Assembly (NCBI RefSeq): GCF_000175935.2
Contig: NC_014838.1
Span: forward strand, 496,001 to 560,000
Length of the DNA stretch: 64,000 bases
Source: Pantoea sp. At-9b
GTDB lineage: Bacteria; Pseudomonadota; Gammaproteobacteria; Enterobacterales; Enterobacteriaceae
Reading direction: 5' to 3'
Below the pieces are notes generated by a model. The model made no database searches. It saw only the letters and a list, made by a program, of their open reading frames with translations, and was not told the origin of the DNA. Position 1 is the stretch's first letter; every line of letters begins with the position of its first letter. Positions 1 to 9,029 of the stretch are shown here, piece after piece. The translations under genes were made by a program, and so were the position numbers.

Positions 1-279
1 CGCCACCAGATAATCCAGGCGGCCAAAGTGCTGCACCCCCTGCGCGATAAACGCATCGACTGAAGCGGTTGACGCCACATCCAGCGGTAACCACAGGGCA
101 TCCCCCCCGGCGGCTTCGACCTGCGCCGCCGCAACGGCAGGATCGTGCGGATCGGCGGGATAGTAACCGGCGATGATTTTCACGCCACGCTGGGCGTAAA
201 GCGTGGCCAGCGCCAGACCAATGCCGCTGGCGGCACCGCTGATCGCGGCGACCGGCTGAGTTGAAGACGAAAGCTGCAT
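1..279 (-). CDS. short-chain dehydrogenase/reductase, partial (C-terminus outside window)
   Basis: The 93 visible codons run off the left edge. The N-terminus carries the Rossmann nucleotide-binding motif SGAASGIG at about residues 14-21 (TGxxxGIG type), then a beta-strand and the FGRLDYLV segment that normally precedes the NNAG motif. This is the classical SDR fold, an NAD(P)-dependent oxidoreductase. The start ATG follows an AAGGAA ribosome site, and only 9 nt separate it from the stop of the upstream MFS gene, so the two form an operon. Substrate cannot be inferred; the operon context suggests oxidation or reduction of an imported small molecule. Confidence 0.85.
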   Translation of the reverse strand, partial: MQLSSSTQPVAAISGAASGIGLALATLYAQRGVKIIAGYYPADPHDPAVAAAQVEAAGGDALWLPLDVASTASVDAFIAQGVQHFGRLDYLVA

Positions 280-288
280 AGCAATTCC

Positions 289-1653
289 TTAAGCGGTAGT
301 CACCGCTGAACTGACGTCAGTACGCTGCGGAGCGTGCGCACGGGCGAAAAACATAATAATGCCGGAGATAAAACACGGGACCGCACCGAACCACAACGCG
401 GCATCCTGCCAGTGGCCGCCACTGCTCAGCACGCTGGTGGTGCCGACACCGGCGATAATCGCGCCCACCGGCCCCATAGCACCAATCAACGCACCGGCGG
501 TGGCACGGATGGCGGTCGGGAAACTTTCACTGATAAAGAACAGCGCTGCGGCATACGGGCCAATCAGGAAAAACAGGCCGATACTGTAGAGCGCGACGAT
601 GGTGGCGAAGTTATCCGGGCAGTAAAGCATCGCGGCAAAAGCGACACCGCCAAGCATCCAGCCAACGGCAATGGTATTGCGACGACCAATACGATCGCCG
701 AGCCAACCGTGCACCAGGTAGCCGCAGTAACCGACGAGGTTGGAGAGAATCAGGATTAATAACGAGTTATTAAACGAAACCTCATGGGTTTTGGTGATCA
801 CGGTGGTGCCCAACACGCTAAAAATCTGAATCGCGAACCAGTTGATCAACACCGCACCCCCCAACACCAGCGTGGCGCGCAGTGACGGTCCACGAAACGC
901 AGCGGCCAGGCCAGCACGGTGCTGTTCTTCCCAGGAAACCTGATAATCATCTGCTACCTGACGCGCATCACGATCGTTACCCTCAGCGCGCAGTTGCTGA
1001 ATCTTCTTCTGTACCTGGAATTGCGGGGTTTCTTTCAGTTTCAGTGCCAGGAAGGCAATCACCAGCGACGGCAGCGCGGCAAAGATAAAGCTGCCCTGCC
1101 AGCCGATGATTGGCATCAGGATCGCGGTCAGCGCAGAAGCCACCAGCGCCCCTACCGGCCAGCCACCCTGCACCAGGCTGTAGACAAAGCCTTTGCGTTT
1201 ATTGAGTTTCGGGTCGTCAATGGCGGTATAAAGCTCCGACAGATACGTCGCGTTGACCGTCTGCTCGGCATAACCCAGACCTGCGACCGAACGAATCGCG
1301 GTCAGCGCGCCTTTACCCCAGGCACCTCCGACAGCGGTTAACAGCGAGCAGAGCGCCGCGCCGCCGACGGTGACCACAATCCCCATACGACGACCGAGAC
1401 GATCCACCAATGGGCCAATCGCCAGCGCGATGACCGCACCACCAACCGCAACCCAGGTGGCGATTTCAGCCTGCTCGACCTCGCTCCAGCCGAAATGTCC
1501 GCCGATTTCCGGCAGCAAAGTGCCAAACAGGATGAAATCATAAACAGCAAAAACCCAGGCGAAAAAAGCAATCCAGGTGGCAAATTTTACGTCCCTGATG
1601 GTCAACTGCTGCGGCTGCCAGCCATTTACGGAGATTTTCTTAAAGATGCTCAT
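289..1653 (-). CDS. MFS transporter, probably organic acid/sugar type
   Basis: A 454-residue protein with about 12 hydrophobic segments and the MFS motif A DRLGRR in the loop after the second helix; a second DRIGRR copy lies in the C-terminal half. Length and the hydrophilic start fit cytoplasmic-membrane H+ symporters for carboxylates or sugars. It is followed 9 nt later by the SDR gene and preceded by the deacetylase gene about 98 bp upstream on the same strand, so it probably imports the substrate of a small catabolic unit controlled by the divergent GntR regulator. The ribosome site (GAG at about -11) is weak. The substrate is unknown. Confidence 0.85.
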   Translation of the reverse strand: MSIFKKISVNGWQPQQLTIRDVKFATWIAFFAWVFAVYDFILFGTLLPEIGGHFGWSEVEQAEIATWVAVGGAVIALAIGPLVDRLGRRMGIVVTVGGAALCSLLTAVGGAWGKGALTAIRSVAGLGYAEQTVNATYLSELYTAIDDPKLNKRKGFVYSLVQGGWPVGALVASALTAILMPIIGWQGSFIFAALPSLVIAFLALKLKETPQFQVQKKIQQLRAEGNDRDARQVADDYQVSWEEQHRAGLAAAFRGPSLRATLVLGGAVLINWFAIQIFSVLGTTVITKTHEVSFNNSLLILILSNLVGYCGYLVHGWLGDRIGRRNTIAVGWMLGGVAFAAMLYCPDNFATIVALYSIGLFFLIGPYAAALFFISESFPTAIRATAGALIGAMGPVGAIIAGVGTTSVLSSGGHWQDAALWFGAVPCFISGIIMFFARAHAPQRTDVSSAVTTA

Positions 1654-1702
1654 AGCGCTATCACTCTGTCAGGGGGTTAACGGGTTACAACTCGCATATT
1701 CC

Positions 1703-1745
1703 GTAGTGGCGCGAAATTTCGATGCGCGATAAATCGCGCCGCTAC
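1703..1745. repeat. short copy of dispersed palindromic repeat
   Basis: Starts GTAGTGGCGCG and ends CGCGCCGCTAC, with GCGATAAATC next to the right arm. It is the shortest (43 bp) and most diverged of five copies in the window (see 3999, 45881, 47750, 59281). It lies in the gap between the deacetylase stop and the MFS start. Confidence 0.75.
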
Positions 1746-1751
1746 GCGTAC

Positions 1752-2627
1752 TTAGCGCGGTTGGCGCTGTTTAAAGTCGTCGGCGATCTCGTCAAAGGTG
1801 ACGAAACGCACGCCTTCGTGGCTACGGATATACTGAATCAGGCGTTCCAGCATCAGCAGCACCTGCGGACGGCCAGACACGTCGGGATGGATGGTCATGG
1901 TGAACACCGCGTAGTCGTTTTCGCGGTAAACCCAGTCAAACTGATCACGCCACATCTCTTCCAGATGGCGTGGGTTAACGAAACCGTGGCTGTTAGGGGA
2001 TTTTTTGATAAACATCATCGGCGGCAGATCGTCGAGATACCAGTTCGCCGGGATCTCCACCAGATCGGTTTCTGCCCCGCGTTGCAACGGCTTCATCCAG
2101 GCATCGGGATGCTGGCTGTAGTCGATTTTGGTCCAGCTATCACCGACGCGAACGTAGTAAGGATGGAAATCGTTATGCATCAGACTGTGATCATATTTGA
2201 TGCCCTTTTTCAGCAATAACTCGTTGGTAACGTTACTGAACTCCCACCAGGGGGCGACATAGCCGGTGGGACGTTTGCCCGCCAGTTGGGTCACCAGTTC
2301 AATGCTGCGATCCAGCACCGCCTCTTCCTGCGCCGGGGTCATGGCGATGGGGTTTTCATGGCTGTAACCGTGAATACCGATTTCATGACCGGCATCCACC
2401 ACCGCTTTCATCTGTTCTGGAAAGGTTTCAATCGAGTGGCCCGGAATAAACCAGGTGGTGCGCAGGTTCTGCTCGGCAAACATCTTCAGCAAACGCGGCG
2501 CGCCAACTTCGCCAGCAAACAGGCCGCGCGAAATGTCATCCGGCGAATCTTCACCACCGTAAGAACCCAGCCAGCCAGCAACGGCATCGACATCTACCCC
2601 AAATGCGCAAAGGATTTCTTTGGCCAT
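1752..2627 (-). CDS. polysaccharide deacetylase family hydrolase (HpPgdA/PuuE-like)
   Basis: A 291-residue protein when started at the ATG preceded by GGAG with 8 nt spacing; a longer frame exists, but its extra eight residues lie upstream of that ribosome site. The NodB-type metal site is visible: FGVDVDA (D12, D14), HGYSH (H86, H90) and the later HPDVSGRP segment. This branch includes Helicobacter PgdA-like proteins and PuuE allantoinase, single-domain cytoplasmic enzymes with no signal peptide, which agrees with the absence of one here. The co-oriented MFS transporter and SDR favour hydrolysis of a small imported amide over peptidoglycan editing; that is inference. Confidence 0.85.
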   Translation of the reverse strand: MAKEILCAFGVDVDAVAGWLGSYGGEDSPDDISRGLFAGEVGAPRLLKMFAEQNLRTTWFIPGHSIETFPEQMKAVVDAGHEIGIHGYSHENPIAMTPAQEEAVLDRSIELVTQLAGKRPTGYVAPWWEFSNVTNELLLKKGIKYDHSLMHNDFHPYYVRVGDSWTKIDYSQHPDAWMKPLQRGAETDLVEIPANWYLDDLPPMMFIKKSPNSHGFVNPRHLEEMWRDQFDWVYRENDYAVFTMTIHPDVSGRPQVLLMLERLIQYIRSHEGVRFVTFDEIADDFKQRQPR

Positions 2628-2951
2628 ATCTGCAACTCCATAAATGTACATTTAAAAATAATATCCATTTATGCATTGCAATGGTTATGCCAGGATCTGA
2701 CCAATGAGAGCGATCAATTTTCTTTTGCGCCCTGAAATAATACGTTAAGTGCGAAATATCAACGTCTTGTCTGCTAAGTGCTGTCAACGGCAACCGCATC
2801 GACATAACGTTGAATGCATTGGTTTAAGATGTATATTTATCGATATGATCCATTATTGTGCGAACTGCACCACAACTGTGCTTAGCCTTTATGCGACTTT
2901 GCAGCGCGCCAGGATGTGATAATGTAGCGCGATGAACACAGGACCGATGAC
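2628..2951. promoter_or_regulatory. divergent regulatory region between deacetylase and GntR gene
   Basis: This is 324 bp without a gene, AT-richer than its surroundings. It holds a 14-bp perfect palindrome at 2641 and a related ATGTATATTTA at 2829-2839. Such pairs are expected where a GntR regulator controls both itself and a divergent operon. No convincing sigma-70 promoter pair was resolved by eye. Confidence 0.5.
2641..2654. promoter_or_regulatory. 14-bp perfect palindrome, candidate GntR operator
   Basis: TAAATGTACATTTA is its own reverse complement. It lies just upstream of the deacetylase ribosome site, where bound repressor would block expression, and shares ATGTAyATTTA with 2829-2839 on the other side of the divergent region. 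Assignment to the adjacent GntR protein is an inference. Confidence 0.45.
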
Positions 2952-3962
2952 ATGACAATGCGGACAAAGAACACCCCGGCAGCGACGGAAGAGACCGGTT
3001 CTGCGCGCTATGAAGTGATCCGACAGCTTTTACACAACGTACTGATTCAGAAACGGGTTCCACAGGGTCTGGTCCTGTTGGAAGGCCCGCTGGCGCAACT
3101 GTTTGGCACCAGCCGGGTACCGGTGCGGCGGGCGTTGAGTCTGCTGCATGAAGAAGGATTGATTGCGCGCTTTGAAGGCCGTGGTTTTATCGTGGCAAAA
3201 GAGGCGGAGGAAGTGGAACCGCTGCGTGCCGGGCTGACGCGTGAACTGCTGGGTCTTGATGAACAAGATGCGCTGGTGGATACCCGCAGCACCGGCGAGA
3301 AGGTGCTGGATAACCTGCAAGTGGTGCTGTCGACCGCCATGGTGTTTGGTTGCTATCAACTGGACGAGCAACTCGCTGCACAACACTACAACGTCAGCCG
3401 CGCGGTGATCCGGGAAAGCCTGATGCGCCTGCGTGATAAAGGTCTGGTGGAGAAAGAGCCCTATTCCCAATGGCTGACCGGCCCTCTGACGGCACGCGAG
3501 ATCGCCGACCATTTTGAAATACGCGCCAGTCTCGAACCCACCGCGCTACGCAAGGCTGGCCGTCTGCTGCCGGTGGAGTGGCTGACCGCATCGCTGGAAA
3601 AAGCGCAGAGATATAAAGGCAAGCAACTCAGCGCCGCTGAACTCGAGTTGCTGGAAGAAGATTTGCACGTCCGTTGTCTCGAACCGGCGGGCAACAAGCT
3701 GATGATGCAGATCCTACGGCAGAACCAGTCACCGTTTATCGTCACACGCATCTTTTATGATCTGCTGTCCATCCCGGTAGAAACCGCGATGCTGGAAGAA
3801 CATTGCCTGGTGTATGAAATGTTACTGAAAGGCAACTGGGAGCTGGCTGCCGCTTGCCTGCGCGATCATCTGGAGCGGGCGCAGGTACGCACTCTGCAAC
3901 GTCTGAAAGTGTTGTCGGTGCTGCCCGTACCGTCACTGCCCTCATTTATGGATCGAATTTAA
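2952..3962 (+). CDS. GntR/FadR-family regulator with two winged-helix domains
   Basis: A 336-residue protein. Residues about 20-82 form a GntR winged helix (the segment LAQLFGTSRVPVRRALSLL is the recognition part), and residues about 115-175 form a second one (LAAQHYNVSRAVIRESLMRL). An all-helical FCD ligand domain follows from about residue 180 (EIRASLEPTALRKAG). Ordinary FadR-type regulators are about 230-250 residues with a single DNA-binding domain, so the extra N-terminal one is unusual. AGGA lies 8 nt before the chosen ATG. It diverges from the deacetylase-MFS-SDR genes and is their likely regulator. Confidence 0.9.
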   Translation: MTMRTKNTPAATEETGSARYEVIRQLLHNVLIQKRVPQGLVLLEGPLAQLFGTSRVPVRRALSLLHEEGLIARFEGRGFIVAKEAEEVEPLRAGLTRELLGLDEQDALVDTRSTGEKVLDNLQVVLSTAMVFGCYQLDEQLAAQHYNVSRAVIRESLMRLRDKGLVEKEPYSQWLTGPLTAREIADHFEIRASLEPTALRKAGRLLPVEWLTASLEKAQRYKGKQLSAAELELLEEDLHVRCLEPAGNKLMMQILRQNQSPFIVTRIFYDLLSIPVETAMLEEHCLVYEMLLKGNWELAAACLRDHLERAQVRTLQRLKVLSVLPVPSLPSFMDRI

Positions 3963-3998
3963 TAATATCCATTTCTTACTAACGAACTCACACCATTT

Positions 3999-4070
3999 GT
4001 AGCGGCGCGATTTGTCGCACGTCTTTAACCTGCATCGCGCAGGACATCACGCGATAAATCGCGCCGCTAC
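3999..4070. repeat. dispersed palindromic repeat, 72 bp
   Basis: The outer arms are GTAGCGGCGCGATTTGTCGC and its near complement ending GCGATAAATCGCGCCGCTAC, around a variable centre. It lies 36 bp after the GntR gene, in the gap before the next transporter gene. It is the second of five copies. Confidence 0.85.
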
Positions 4071-4167
4071 CCATCCCCTTTTTGCCCGAGATGTGATCGT
4101 TTTCTCATCAAACGGCTTAGCTATTCTTGTATGGTAGTAGGACATAATAAACCTGCAGGTATTCACT

Positions 4168-5511
4168 ATGTCTTCCTCTGCTGTGACGTCAACCCAGGCT
4201 TCTCAGAGCACCGATACTTCATTAATTAAACGCGTCGCCGGGGCATCCGCCATTGGCACCGCAGCCGAATATTACGACTTTTTCGCCTACGGCACGGCGG
4301 CCGTGCTGTTTTTTGGTCACCTGTTTTTCCCCAGCCACGATCCGCTGGTGAGCACCCTCGCAGCCTTTGCCACCTATGCGGTGGGTTTCCTGGCGCGCCC
4401 GATTGGCGGCATCGTGTTTGGTCATATCGGGGATAAAGTGGGCCGTAAAAAAGCGCTGGTGGCCACCATCCTGATTGTCGGGCTGGGTACCTTTTGCATC
4501 GGACTGCTGCCGACCTATGAAAAAATTGGCGTATGGGCACCGGTGCTGCTGATTCTGATCCGTTTGTTGCAGGGTTTTGGTGTCGGCGGCGAACAGGCAG
4601 GTGCCGTGTTGATGACCGCTGAATACGCGCAATCTTCGCGCCGGGGCTTTTTCGCCAGTTGGGTGCAGATTGGTGCGCCGGTCGGCTTTTTGTTGCCGCT
4701 GGCGCTGTTTGCCATCCTCAATGCAACCTTATCCGATGACCAGATGATGGCCTGGGGCTGGCGCGTACCTTTCCTGCTCAGCGCAGTGCTGGTGATTGTG
4801 GGTCTGTTTATTCGTCTGCGTATTGATGAATCGCCGGTGTTTGCCGCGATCCGCGCCACCAAAGCAGCCGAGTCGCGCCCATTAAAAGAAGTGATTCAGG
4901 GCAATCCGCGCCTGGTGATCAATGGGGTAGCAGCCAAATTAATCGAAGCCTGCGCCTTTGCCCTGTTCACCGTCATCATTCTCGCCTGGGGCAAAGCCAA
5001 TCAACTGGATGCCGGTATCCTGATGAACAGCATGATTGTCGCGGTGATTCTGGAAGTGTTTGCCATTCCGCTGATGGGGGCGTTATCCGATCGCATTGGC
5101 CGCAAACCGGTGTATATGATCGGGGCGCTGTTGATTGTCCTGTCCATCGTGCCCTTCTTCCTCGCCCTGTCACAAAACAGTTACTGGCTGACGCAGATTG
5201 CGATGATCGTGGCCTTAACCCTGGGTCACAGTATGTGTTATGCGCCACAAGCCTCGTGGTTCCCGGAGCTGTTTCCGACCCATATTCGTTGCAGTGGCAT
5301 TGCGGTGATCTGGCAGGTTGGCTCGCTGATCGGTAGTGGTGTCTTGGGTCTGGTGGCGGTGAAAATCCTCCAGGCCACCGGCGGGCACTGGTACGGACTC
5401 GCCCTGTATGTCGCCGTGCTGGGGATCATCTCCGTGTATGGTTTGCTGCGCCTGCCAGAGACGGCACCTGGCCGTCGCAATGGCGAATATCACCAATGGC
5501 AGAGCCATTAA
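4168..5511 (+). CDS. MFS metabolite:H+ symporter (MHS family, ShiA/ProP-like)
   Basis: A 447-residue, 12-helix transporter. The start of helix 1 (AAEYYDFFAYGTAA), the motif A variant GHIGDKVGRKKAL, and LLQGFGVGGEQAGA in helix 4 are characteristic of the metabolite:H+ symporter subfamily, which imports carboxylates, osmolytes or shikimate through the inner membrane. It stands alone between a palindromic repeat and a hairpin, so it is probably monocistronic. The following hydroxy-acid oxidase gene, 130 bp downstream on the same strand, makes a 2-hydroxycarboxylate a reasonable substrate guess, but nothing in the sequence fixes it. Confidence 0.88.
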   Translation: MSSSAVTSTQASQSTDTSLIKRVAGASAIGTAAEYYDFFAYGTAAVLFFGHLFFPSHDPLVSTLAAFATYAVGFLARPIGGIVFGHIGDKVGRKKALVATILIVGLGTFCIGLLPTYEKIGVWAPVLLILIRLLQGFGVGGEQAGAVLMTAEYAQSSRRGFFASWVQIGAPVGFLLPLALFAILNATLSDDQMMAWGWRVPFLLSAVLVIVGLFIRLRIDESPVFAAIRATKAAESRPLKEVIQGNPRLVINGVAAKLIEACAFALFTVIILAWGKANQLDAGILMNSMIVAVILEVFAIPLMGALSDRIGRKPVYMIGALLIVLSIVPFFLALSQNSYWLTQIAMIVALTLGHSMCYAPQASWFPELFPTHIRCSGIAVIWQVGSLIGSGVLGLVAVKILQATGGHWYGLALYVAVLGIISVYGLLRLPETAPGRRNGEYHQWQSH

Positions 5512-5519
5512 TACTGGGT

Positions 5520-5540
5520 AAGCGGCACATTGTGCCGCTT
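5520..5540 (+). terminator. hairpin after the MHS transporter
   Basis: A perfect 10-bp stem AAGCGGCACA / TGTGCCGCTT with a one-base centre, 8 nt after the stop codon. No clean T-run follows, so it may stabilise the 3' end rather than act as a full intrinsic terminator. Confidence 0.5.
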
Positions 5541-5642
5541 ATGCATCTTTCGGTATAGCATTGCCGCTTTTGTCATTTGTGATCGACCAATGATGCACAT
5601 AGCATTGATTTTTCTTGCCTTCCTGACATAACCCCTGAAGAA

Positions 5643-6800
5643 ATGCGCAAACTCGCCAACCGTTGCCTGTCGTTAAATGACTTCGAAAAGTACGCCCGAA
5701 AACATCTGCCGCGCCCGTTGTTCGCCTATGTCTCCGGCGGTGTCGAGGACAATCTCGCCCGTGACAACAACCGCACCTCTTACGCGCGCTACAGTCTGAT
5801 ACCGGAGAATATGGTGGATGTCTCACAGCGAAATACCGAGGTTACGCTGTTCGGGCATCGCTATGCCGCCCCGCTGGGTATTGCGCCGATGGGGATCAGT
5901 GCCATTACCGGTTTTGAAGGCGATCTGACCCTGGCGACAGCCGCTGCCGCCAAAAATATTCCGTTTATTATGAGCGGCTCCTCGCTGATGCGGCTGGAGG
6001 AAGTGGCGGAGGCCAATCCGGCGATGTGGTTTCAGGCATACCTGCCGAAAAGCGATGAAGAGATTGATCTGCTGATCGATCGCGTAGCGCGGGCGCGGAT
6101 TCCCGTGCTGGTGGTAACGGTAGATACCCCGGTGAAAGCCAATCGCGAGAACAATGTGCGCGCCGGGTTTGCCACCCCGTTCAGGCCGAGCTTGCGACTG
6201 GCGTTTGAAGGGCTTACCCATCCACGCTGGCTGACCGGCACCTTAATCAAGACCTTACTCAAGCGCGGTATGCCGTGGTTTGAAAACAATCAGGCAGTAC
6301 GCGGCGCGCCGCTGTTTTCGAAACATGCGGTCAGGGATTTCAGCGGGCGCAGCCATCTCACCTGGCAACATATTCAACATATCCGCCATCGCTGGTCCGG
6401 TGCGATGGTGATTAAAGGCATCCTCAGTCAGCGCGATGCGCAACGCTGCAAAGACATCGGTATCGACGGCATTGTGGTGTCGAACCACGGCGGGCGTCAG
6501 TTGGATACCAGCATCGCGCCCATCCATGTGCTGCCGGAAATTGTTGCCGCAGCAGGCGAGATGACGGTGATGCTGGATAGCGGTATTCGCCGGGGTACCG
6601 ATGCCATCAAAGCGTTAGCACTCGGTGCCCAAGCCTGTTTTGTAGGCCGCCCCTTTAACTACGCCTGCGCCGTTGGCGGAGCACAAGGCGTACATCTGGC
6701 GATTGACCTGATCACCAGCGAAATCAGCCGCGATTTAGGTATGCTCGGTGTGGCCGCGCTGGATCAGCTTGATAGCCGTCACCTGCGGCTGATTGAGTGA
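5643..6800 (+). CDS. FMN-dependent alpha-hydroxy-acid oxidase/dehydrogenase
   Basis: A 385-residue TIM-barrel flavoprotein of the lactate dehydrogenase/glycolate oxidase family. Visible active-site elements are the N-terminal FAYVSGG, K258 in MVIKGI, the catalytic signature SNHGGRQLD (H282, R285), and the phosphate-binding DSGIRRG (D312). It converts a 2-hydroxy acid to the 2-oxo acid, feeding electrons to oxygen or the quinone pool. There is no signal peptide. The ribosome site (GAAG directly before the ATG) is poor. It ends 11 bp from the convergent DSD1-like gene. LldD-type L-lactate dehydrogenase is the nearest textbook enzyme, but the substrate could be another hydroxy acid such as mandelate or glycolate. 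Confidence 0.88.
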   Translation: MRKLANRCLSLNDFEKYARKHLPRPLFAYVSGGVEDNLARDNNRTSYARYSLIPENMVDVSQRNTEVTLFGHRYAAPLGIAPMGISAITGFEGDLTLATAAAAKNIPFIMSGSSLMRLEEVAEANPAMWFQAYLPKSDEEIDLLIDRVARARIPVLVVTVDTPVKANRENNVRAGFATPFRPSLRLAFEGLTHPRWLTGTLIKTLLKRGMPWFENNQAVRGAPLFSKHAVRDFSGRSHLTWQHIQHIRHRWSGAMVIKGILSQRDAQRCKDIGIDGIVVSNHGGRQLDTSIAPIHVLPEIVAAAGEMTVMLDSGIRRGTDAIKALALGAQACFVGRPFNYACAVGGAQGVHLAIDLITSEISRDLGMLGVAALDQLDSRHLRLIE

Positions 6801-6811
6801 CAGCGTCACTT

Positions 6812-7954
6812 TTACCAGCCCATGATGCGTGACCAGACCCGTGGCTGGTCGCTGTCAGCCTGTAACACCTGATAATGCTGGTGCATCGCGGTGGTGGCGC
6901 AGGCGTGGTTTGGCAGGATACGCAGGCGGGAACCCACCGGAAAATCCGCTGGCGTCAGCGCGCCGCCCTCTGGCAGGTTGATGATGCCGTGTTCCTGATT
7001 GGTGGTGCTGAGACAAACATCCAGCGACGCGCCCTGCATATTACACACCAGGCCATAACCATAATCGACCGGTCCCGCTGCGGTGCCACGATCGCGGGAC
7101 ATCGCCATCCAGCCCGCATCGACAAACACCCAGTTTTTTGCGGCATTGTGACCGATCACCGTTGTCACCACCGACAGCGCAATATCCTGTTGCTGACACA
7201 CGCCCACGTTATGCATCACCAGATCGAACAGGGTAAACACCCCGGCGCGCACCTCGCTGATCCCTGCCAGTTCCTCGGCGTAATGTGCGGTTGGGGTGGC
7301 ACCAACGCTGAGAATCGGACAGGCAATCCCCGCTGCACGCACCCGCTGTGCCGCCAGACGGATGGCATCACACTCGGCACGAGCGGCGGCACGAATCGCC
7401 TCTTCACTGCGGCAGTTGTAGGATTCACCGGCATGGGCCATCAGTCCGGTGACCGTCGCGCCTTGTCCTTCCAGTTGCTGTGCCAGTTGCAACAGCGTCT
7501 CGCTCTCGGGCGGAATACCACCGCGATGACCGTCGCAGTCGATTTCGATAAACACCGAAAAGGTAAGTTGCTGCTGGCGGGCAAACTCAGTGACCGCCTG
7601 CGCCTGTTCCACGGTATCCAGCAGGATGTGCAACTGGACGCCCTGTTGCATCAGACGCGCCACGCGCGGCAATTTATGCGGCGCGATCCCCACCGCGTAC
7701 AACAGATTGCGGTAACCGGCCGCAGCAAAACCTTCGGCTTCTGCCAGGGTAGAGACGGTGGCCGGGTGGTCCGCCTGCGGCAACAGATACGCGGCGGCCT
7801 CCACCGAACGCAGGGTTTTCAGATGGGGGCGTACCACGCTACCCAACTGTGACACGCGCTGGTACAAGCGATCGATATTGCGCTGATAGCGCGCTTCATC
7901 GATCAACAAAAACGGGGTTTCAAGCTGATGAAGCCATTCGGGAAGTGATTTCAC
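6812..7954 (-). CDS. DSD1-type PLP enzyme (D-threonine aldolase / D-hydroxyaspartate dehydratase fold)
   Basis: A 380-residue fold-type III PLP protein: an alanine racemase-like barrel with the Schiff-base lysine in RPHLKT (K46), and a C-terminal zinc site suggested by NHACAT (H350, C352). The family includes D-serine dehydratase, D-threo-3-hydroxyaspartate dehydratase, D-threonine aldolase and beta-hydroxyaspartate aldolase. The start is GTG with AGGAG 6 nt upstream. It lies 17 bp downstream of the dehydratase gene on the same strand, so the two are co-transcribed, and the pair probably degrades hydroxy-amino acids such as hydroxyaspartate. Which reaction applies cannot be decided by eye. 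Confidence 0.85.
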   Translation of the reverse strand: MKSLPEWLHQLETPFLLIDEARYQRNIDRLYQRVSQLGSVVRPHLKTLRSVEAAAYLLPQADHPATVSTLAEAEGFAAAGYRNLLYAVGIAPHKLPRVARLMQQGVQLHILLDTVEQAQAVTEFARQQQLTFSVFIEIDCDGHRGGIPPESETLLQLAQQLEGQGATVTGLMAHAGESYNCRSEEAIRAAARAECDAIRLAAQRVRAAGIACPILSVGATPTAHYAEELAGISEVRAGVFTLFDLVMHNVGVCQQQDIALSVVTTVIGHNAAKNWVFVDAGWMAMSRDRGTAAGPVDYGYGLVCNMQGASLDVCLSTTNQEHGIINLPEGGALTPADFPVGSRLRILPNHACATTAMHQHYQVLQADSDQPRVWSRIMGW

Positions 7955-7971
7955 ACACGTCTCCTGCGTGA

Positions 7972-8940
7972 TTAGTGAGCCAGTAAGCTGCTGAAACGAC
8001 TGATATCGACGTTACCACCGCTGATCACAATACCAATGCGCTTACCACGGAAACGTGCTTTATCCGCCCGCACCGCTGCCAGCCCGAGGCAGCCAGTCGG
8101 TTCCACCACCATTTTCATGCGCTCGGCAAAGAAACGCATTTCAGCGATCAGCTGTTCATCCGTTGCCGTGAGGATATCGTCCACCAGGCTCTGAATCAGT
8201 GGGAAGGTGTAGCGGCCAAGATATTGGGTCTGTGCGCCATCGGCGATGGTCTTGGGCGTCTCGATACGGATGATTTTTCCCGCCCGTAACGACTGCTGAC
8301 CGTCATTACCGGCCGCCGGTTCCACGCCATAGAGGGTGATGCCCGGACTAAGCTGTCGCGCGGCCAAAGCGCTCCCCGCCAGTAATCCACCGCCACCGAG
8401 CGGTGTCAGCAATACATCAAGTGGCCCGGTTTGCGTCAGCAGCGCCTGAGCCGCCGTGCCCTGACCAGCAATGACATGCGGATGATCATAAGGGGGGATC
8501 AGTGTCAGACCATGCTGCTCCGCCAACTCGCGACCAATCTGTTCGCGATCTTCGGTATAGCGATCATAAGTCACCACCTGCGCACCGTAACCTCGGGTTG
8601 CCGCCAATTTGGCCGCAGGCGCATCCAGTGGCATCACAATGGTAGCCGGGATGTTGAGCAATTTCGCCGCCAGCGCCACCCCCTGTGCATGGTTACCCGA
8701 GGAAAACGCCACCACCCCGGCCTGCCGCTGCTCAGGCGTGAACTGTAATAACGCGTTGAGCGCACCGCGAAATTTAAATGCGCCCATACGTTGCAAGTTC
8801 TCACACTGAAAGAAAACCTCAGCGTCTAATGCCTCGTTGAGGCTACGCGAGGTCATCACCGGGGTCGGGTTGATATAGGGTTGGATGCGTTGCGTGGCCG
8901 CAGCCACATCGTCATACGTTGGCAAAGTAAACTCAGTCAT
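7972..8940 (-). CDS. threonine dehydratase-like enzyme (3-hydroxyaspartate ammonia-lyase type)
   Basis: A 322-residue fold-type II PLP enzyme. GAFKFRGA holds the cofactor lysine (K56), SSGNHAQG is the substrate/cofactor loop, and GGGGLLAG is the glycine loop that binds the PLP phosphate. The length matches the short dehydratases without an ACT domain (serine racemase, threo- and erythro-3-hydroxyaspartate dehydratases) rather than biosynthetic IlvA. The ATG chosen has AAAGG 8-9 nt upstream; a longer frame adds 14 residues but lacks a ribosome site. First gene of a two-gene unit with the DSD1-like enzyme, divergent from the PAS-HTH regulator. Confidence 0.85.
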   Translation of the reverse strand: MTEFTLPTYDDVAAATQRIQPYINPTPVMTSRSLNEALDAEVFFQCENLQRMGAFKFRGALNALLQFTPEQRQAGVVAFSSGNHAQGVALAAKLLNIPATIVMPLDAPAAKLAATRGYGAQVVTYDRYTEDREQIGRELAEQHGLTLIPPYDHPHVIAGQGTAAQALLTQTGPLDVLLTPLGGGGLLAGSALAARQLSPGITLYGVEPAAGNDGQQSLRAGKIIRIETPKTIADGAQTQYLGRYTFPLIQSLVDDILTATDEQLIAEMRFFAERMKMVVEPTGCLGLAAVRADKARFRGKRIGIVISGGNVDISRFSSLLAH

Positions 8941-9029
8941 GCGGTTAACCTTTAGGTGAAGGGCTTTGCATTGAAATGACAAAATATATAAAATTAGACA
9001 AATAATCTAGCCATTTTGAGAGAGCCACG

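Noticed and set aside
6875..7852. 325-codon open frame on the plus strand
   Set aside because: Antisense to the DSD1-like gene; rich in Arg, His and Gln with no recognisable domain.
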